Below are positions 5,127-7,825 of a DNA stretch of 7,825 nt, piece by piece (the stretch's first letter is position 1; each line of letters begins with the position of its first letter). The notes below the pieces were generated by a model. That model saw only the letters and a list, made by a program, of their open reading frames with translations. It was not told the DNA's origin and did not search any database. The stretch comes from Hadesarchaea archaeon (GTDB taxonomy: Archaea; Hadarchaeota; Hadarchaeia; Hadarchaeales; Hadarchaeaceae): contig JAGMBM010000020.1 in NCBI GenBank assembly GCA_023129675.1, forward strand, positions 1 to 7,825, written 5' to 3'. Position numbers and translations under genes: made by a program.

Positions 5127-6176
5127 ATGCGAGTCATCTACAAGGACCTGAAGCACGGAAAAATCAAGCTCAGAGTCGAAACACTTGATGACCTCTGGCA
5201 CCTCCACCACCTGGTTGAACCCAACGACATTGTGACTGCCCAAACTTGGCGCCGGGAGCGGGAGGTCAAAGGTAAGCTCAGGCCGGAGCGGCTTGAGAAG
5301 CGGCGCGTAACGCTATCCATTTGCGTCGAAGGCACAGAGTTTCACAAGCATGCAAACCGCCTCCGTTTGCTAGGCACGATCGTCGGAGGGCCCGATGTTG
5401 GAAAACATCACTCGTTCAGCTTGGAGCCCGGCTCTACGCTCGCCATCACAAAAGCTTGGCGCCCCGATCACCTCGATCGCATCAGGGAGGCCGTTCGAGC
5501 CAGCCGTCGCCCACGTGTCCTTATCGTAGCGCTCGATGATGTTTCGGCAGATCTCGCGTTGGTTCGCCAGTACGGGCTAGATGAGTTGGGAATGATTTCC
5601 CGTGCACGGGCTGGGAAGCGCTACGCGGTCAAGCGGGAAGCGGACGAGCGAAAGTTTTTTCATAAGCTGGCTGCGGCGATGAATGATATCGTCTCGCGCG
5701 AGGGCATTCGGGCCGCGATAGTTGCGGGACCCGGCTTCACCAAGGATGCGTTCGTGGCTTTCCTGCGCGAGAAGTATCCCGAACTCGTTTTGAAAGTCAG
5801 GCGCGACGATATCAGCTCAGGGGGTAGAGCCGGACTCTACGAGATCGTGCGCCGCGGGATGGTCGAGCGGGTTTCACGAGATGACCGTATTTCATTCGAA
5901 ACATCGCTGATGGAACAGTTGATGGCAGAAATCGCGAAGGAAGGGCTTGTGACCTATGGGAGGGCTGATGTTGAGCGAGCTGCATCGCTTGGCGCTATCG
6001 AGAAGCTGCTGGTGGCCGATGAGCTACTCCGCCAACGTGGGGTCGTCGTCGAGGAAGTGCTCGAGCGGGTACGAAGGACGCGGGGTCAAGTAATCGTGGT
6101 GAGCACCGATCACGACGCGGGGAAGCAGCTGCTGGGGCTGGGGGGCGTGGCGGCCTTGCTCAGGTTCAAGGCCTAA
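5127..6176 (+). CDS. pelA: Pelota (Dom34) ribosome rescue factor, archaeal
   Basis: Archaeal Pelota binds the A site of stalled ribosomes together with aEF1A or ABCE1 and splits them without hydrolysing peptidyl-tRNA, as it lacks the GGQ motif of aRF1. The 349-residue product has the normal length. Residues 1-125 form the Sm-like domain A (MRVIYKDLKHGKIKLRVETLDDLWHLHHL). The central domain (about 128-255) has VLIVALDDVSADLALV, the conserved GPGFTK (201-206) and DISSGG (228-233). The C-terminal eL30-like domain has TYGRADVERAASLGAIEKLLVADELL (277-302) and ends HDAGKQLLGLGGVAALLRF. A GGTGG sequence lies 8 nt before the ATG. The 32-bp gap after the ATPase gene suggests possible cotranscription. 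No GGQ is present, which separates it from release factor aRF1. Confidence 0.96.
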   Translation: MRVIYKDLKHGKIKLRVETLDDLWHLHHLVEPNDIVTAQTWRREREVKGKLRPERLEKRRVTLSICVEGTEFHKHANRLRLLGTIVGGPDVGKHHSFSLEPGSTLAITKAWRPDHLDRIREAVRASRRPRVLIVALDDVSADLALVRQYGLDELGMISRARAGKRYAVKREADERKFFHKLAAAMNDIVSREGIRAAIVAGPGFTKDAFVAFLREKYPELVLKVRRDDISSGGRAGLYEIVRRGMVERVSRDDRISFETSLMEQLMAEIAKEGLVTYGRADVERAASLGAIEKLLVADELLRQRGVVVEEVLERVRRTRGQVIVVSTDHDAGKQLLGLGGVAALLRFKA

Positions 6177-6215
6177 CACCAAAAAGGTAGAGAAGCATAG
6201 GTTTGCCTCAAAGGG

Positions 6216-6263
6216 TTATTTGTTGTTTTCTCACTTGTTTTCCCATTTGTCCTATGTTGTTTA
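6216..6263 (+). terminator. T-rich termination region after Pelota
   Basis: Several T-tracts follow one another here, such as TTATTTGTTGTTTTCT, TTGTTTTCCCATTTGT and TTGTTTA. Serial T-runs downstream of a stop codon are the usual signature of intrinsic termination in archaea, without need of a hairpin. Confidence 0.55.
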
Positions 6264-6264
6264 C

Positions 6265-6305
6265 CCCCGTACCGTTTTCGGGGAGAGGTCACCGAAAGTA
6301 TTCGG
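6265..6305 (+). other. Two small tandem hairpins in the Pelota-downstream gap
   Basis: CCCCG (6265-6269) can pair with CGGGG (6279-6283) across a 9-nt loop. CCGAA (6292-6296) can pair with TTCGG (6301-6305) across a 4-nt loop. Each stem is only 5 bp. They follow the T-tracts and overlap copy B of the dispersed element. Structure may be incidental, since copy A of the element lacks both stems. Confidence 0.35.
6280..6302 (+). repeat. Dispersed ~24-bp element, copy B
   Basis: GGGGAGA followed by GGTCACCGAAAGTATT, matching copy A (449-473) apart from a two-base gap and two substitutions. It lies about 85 bp before the membrane protein start. Relative to the next downstream gene, its orientation is opposite to that of copy A. 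Confidence 0.55.
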
Positions 6306-6375
6306 CTTTCATCCCCCATCTAAAAGAAGGAGACCCCCGCCAATAGAGTTAAAAACGTAATAGAGAAATTGAACT

Positions 6376-6382
6376 AGGAGGT
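6376..6382 (+). promoter_or_regulatory. Shine-Dalgarno sequence of the membrane protein gene
   Basis: AGGAGGT lies 5 nt before the ATG at 6388, a full match that fixes this start. Upstream TAAAAGA (6321-6327) or GTTAAAAACG (6348-6357) may serve as the TATA element; the first leaves a more normal leader. Confidence 0.6.
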
Positions 6383-6387
6383 CGTCA

Positions 6388-6681
6388 ATGGAATTCCCAT
6401 CAGAAATTGCATGGCTAATTCCAATTGTTATACCGTTCATCCTCGGTTTACTGGTTGGTGTTGTGATAAAACGTACATTGAAGCTGATTTTTGCCGTTGC
6501 CGCTCTCGTGATAGTTCTCGTCGCAACAGGGACCGTGAGCTTGACCTTTCGAGATGTTTACGATAAAGCGATGGAGGTTCTGCCGGAGTTAATTGGGGAG
6601 GGCGAAACTCTGAAAAACATTCTACCTTACTCTTCAGCCGGATTCTTGCTTGGCCTTGCTCTAGCCTTATGGAGAGGGTAG
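6388..6681 (+). CDS. Small membrane protein, possibly FUN14-like
   Basis: This encodes 97 residues with three likely membrane segments: about 7-27 (IAWLIPIVIPFILGLLVGVVI), 31-50 (LKLIFAVAALVIVLVATGTV) and 80-96 (YSSAGFLLGLALALW). A polar stretch between the second and third segments (51-79) is amphipathic, with acidic residues. Glycine-rich GLLVGVVIKRTLKLI and the ending AGFLLGLALALWRG resemble short archaeal FUN14-type membrane proteins, but the match is from memory and weak. The gene is richer in A and T than its neighbours, which partly follows from hydrophobic codons. Strong Shine-Dalgarno sequence upstream; the phosphoesterase gene follows after 36 bp. Function unknown. Confidence 0.75.
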   Translation: MEFPSEIAWLIPIVIPFILGLLVGVVIKRTLKLIFAVAALVIVLVATGTVSLTFRDVYDKAMEVLPELIGEGETLKNILPYSSAGFLLGLALALWRG

Positions 6682-6717
6682 GCTAAAGTTATTCGCCACG
6701 GCGCTAAAATTAGTTCG

Positions 6718-7494
6718 ATGGTCGCAACTCCAATTCGCGGCACCCCGGCACTCCTGATTAAATTAGCTAGAGAGCGCTCGCTCATTGTCGCAGACTTGCA
6801 CTTGGGCATTGAAGGGGAGCTCGCGAGCAAGGGCGTCTCGCTGCCCAGCCAGATTCCAAAGGTTAAGGAACGGCTCCTAGAGCTCATCAAGAGGCGAAGG
6901 CCCGACCGCCTGATTTTCTTGGGCGACGTCAAGCACAACGTTCCTATCGCCAGCTGGCAGGAGTGGCGTGAGCTCCCCGGCTTCTTTGAGGAGCTGGCGA
7001 AGCTGGTCCGTGTTGAGATTATCCGCGGGAACCACGACGGCGGGCTGGAGGGGATGGTGCCGCGGGAGGTAAAAATTCACGGAGCGCGGGGCATCGTGCT
7101 TGGCAAGCGAAAGCGCGTGGGACTGATGCACGGCCACACTTGGCCCTCCCCGGAAGTGCTCAACACAAAACTGCTCGCGGCAGCGCACAATCATCCGGCA
7201 GTCGAGTTCCGTGACGAGCTCGGGGGGCGAACAATAGAGCCGGCCTGGCTACGCGCAAAGCTCGACGCGTCGAAGTTCCCGAAAAGGCTTCAGGAGCAAA
7301 TCGAGGGCGAACCGCCGGAGCTGCTCGTGATACCAGCGTTCAGCGAGCTCGTTGGGGGCGCCGCGGTGAATAGAGGGATACCTAAAAAATTGATTGGACC
7401 GATGTTCAAGTCCGGTGCCGTAGAATTAGATGAAGCCGAGGCCTACTTGTTGGATGGCACTTTTTTGGGTAAGGTATGCGATTTGAGAAAGTAA
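6718..7494 (+). CDS. Metallophosphoesterase, archaeal SbcD/Mre11-related
   Basis: This 258-residue calcineurin-like phosphoesterase belongs by appearance to the archaeal SbcD/Mre11-related group. The group is related to bacterial PdeM, a phosphodiesterase often found near DNA repair genes. The two-metal site motifs appear in order: DLHLG (26-30), LGDVKH (68-73), RGNHDG (103-108), HGHTWP (138-143) and AHNHPAVEF (156-164). In the last motif the usual GHxH glycine is alanine, but the metal-binding histidines are kept. The N-terminus MVATPIRGTPALLIK fits family starts, so ATG 6718 is favoured although no Shine-Dalgarno sequence precedes it; leaderless translation, or reinitiation after the membrane protein gene 36 bp upstream, is possible. 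The C-terminal part (200-258) includes PELLVIPAFSELVGGAAVN, also typical of the group. Substrate unknown. Confidence 0.88.
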   Translation: MVATPIRGTPALLIKLARERSLIVADLHLGIEGELASKGVSLPSQIPKVKERLLELIKRRRPDRLIFLGDVKHNVPIASWQEWRELPGFFEELAKLVRVEIIRGNHDGGLEGMVPREVKIHGARGIVLGKRKRVGLMHGHTWPSPEVLNTKLLAAAHNHPAVEFRDELGGRTIEPAWLRAKLDASKFPKRLQEQIEGEPPELLVIPAFSELVGGAAVNRGIPKKLIGPMFKSGAVELDEAEAYLLDGTFLGKVCDLRK

Positions 7495-7515
7495 AACAGT
7501 GCTTCCTCTAAAAGC

Positions 7516-7524
7516 TTTTATAGG
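7516..7524 (+). promoter_or_regulatory. TATA box for the FAD-dehydrogenase gene
   Basis: TTTTATAGG preceded by AAAAGC, a good archaeal TATA element with a purine-rich upstream BRE. The expected start near 7543-7548 leaves a leader of about 15-20 nt to the GTG at 7562. Confidence 0.55.
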
Positions 7525-7561
7525 GGCGTAACGTTAGGCTTCGAGGGATTACACGGCGGAT

Positions 7562-7825
7562 GTGCTCATTATTGGAGCTGGTCCTGCTGGATTATTCGCA
7601 GCACACGAGCTATCAAAAAATTCGAAGCTTTCCGTGACTGTTGTCGATTGGGGGCGGGAAATAGAGAAGCGCACCTGCCCCGCCGTCGAGACTGGAAAGT
7701 GCATAGGGTGCAAGCCCTGCCACATCATGTGCGGTTTGGGGGGCGCGGGGGGCATGTCGAGCGGCATCCTAAACCTCCGCTACGATATAGGCGGCGACCT
7801 CAGCAAGCTGACCAAAAGCGTCCCG
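7562..7825 (+). CDS. FAD-dependent dehydrogenase (COG2509-like), N-terminal part
   Basis: The open frame reaches the right edge and shows 88 residues from a GTG. It opens with the Rossmann FAD-binding motif LIIGAGPAGLFAA (2-14), followed by an acidic strand end VVDWGREIEKR (27-37). GGAGGMSSGILNLR (60-73) and DIGGDL (75-80) are typical of the uncharacterised FAD-dependent dehydrogenases of COG2509. Cysteines at 39, 47, 50, 53 and 57 include a CxxCxxCxxxC cluster. The start is uncertain: the in-frame codons SRDYTAD just upstream look like a natural N-terminus, but a TAG at 7535-7537 closes the frame and no ATG, GTG or TTG lies between it and GTG 7562. Divergent explanations are start at GTG 7562, a rare start codon, or a base error upstream. 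The rest of the protein lies beyond the window. Confidence 0.85.
   Translation, partial: MLIIGAGPAGLFAAHELSKNSKLSVTVVDWGREIEKRTCPAVETGKCIGCKPCHIMCGLGGAGGMSSGILNLRYDIGGDLSKLTKSVP

Noticed and set aside
7549..7767. Minus-strand open frame opposite the FAD-dehydrogenase
   Set aside because: Antisense to a frame with clear FAD-binding and glycine-rich motifs; no ribosome binding site or recognisable product.
1..7825. CRISPR array, insertion sequence or integrase
   Set aside because: No regularly spaced repeats, no transposase or recombinase motifs, and no long terminal inverted repeats were seen; the short repeats reported are not in array form.

Overview
The window looks like a piece of an archaeal chromosome. 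It carries an archaeal-type tyrosyl-tRNA synthetase, the archaeal Toprim protein DnaG, archaeal Pelota, an archaeal SbcD/Mre11-related phosphoesterase and an archaeal-style N-acetyltransferase. The intergenic regions hold A+T-rich TATA-like boxes and GGAGG/GGTGA-type ribosome binding sites. Coding regions are moderately G+C-rich, intergenic DNA is A+T-rich, and genes are tightly packed. Several proteins look closest to euryarchaeal forms, but I cannot place the lineage more finely by eye.

Layout, left to right. (1) 1-401, minus: a gene cut by the window edge that encodes a protein with the outline of a primase small subunit, but with the usual catalytic aspartates replaced. (2) 478-1056, minus: a conserved-looking protein of unknown function. 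Its unit is bracketed by an exact 16-bp direct repeat (473-488 and 1107-1122). (3) 1057-1336: a divergent intergenic region with two arms of an 18-bp inverted repeat (1061-1078 and 1245-1262, 17 of 18 matching). (4) 1337-2335, plus: TyrRS. (5) 2535-3704, plus: DnaG, with an in-frame open leader reaching back to 2400. (6) 3705-4160, minus: RimI/Ard1-type acetyltransferase, whose stop codon directly abuts that of dnaG. (7) 4216-5094, plus: a 53-residue Holliday-junction-resolvase-like stub, then a Zot/HerA-like P-loop ATPase. (8) 5127-6176, plus: Pelota. (9) 6177-6387: intergenic DNA with T-tracts, small hairpins and a second copy of a roughly 24-bp element also present at 449-473. (10) 6388-6681, plus: small membrane protein, possibly FUN14-like. 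(11) 6718-7494, plus: metallophosphoesterase. (12) 7562 to the right edge, plus: start of an FAD-dependent dehydrogenase with a ferredoxin-like cysteine cluster.

Most genes are information-processing housekeeping genes: aminoacylation, DnaG (replication and/or RNA exosome), protein acetylation, ribosome rescue and nucleic-acid phosphoester hydrolysis. The least ordinary parts are the primase-like protein without its catalytic aspartates, the resolvase stub next to a packaging-type ATPase, and the three families of short repeats at the edges of genes. I see no CRISPR array, rRNA, tRNA or insertion sequence. The link between the resolvase stub and the ATPase is the best candidate for an undescribed functional pair, but this is an inference from adjacency.
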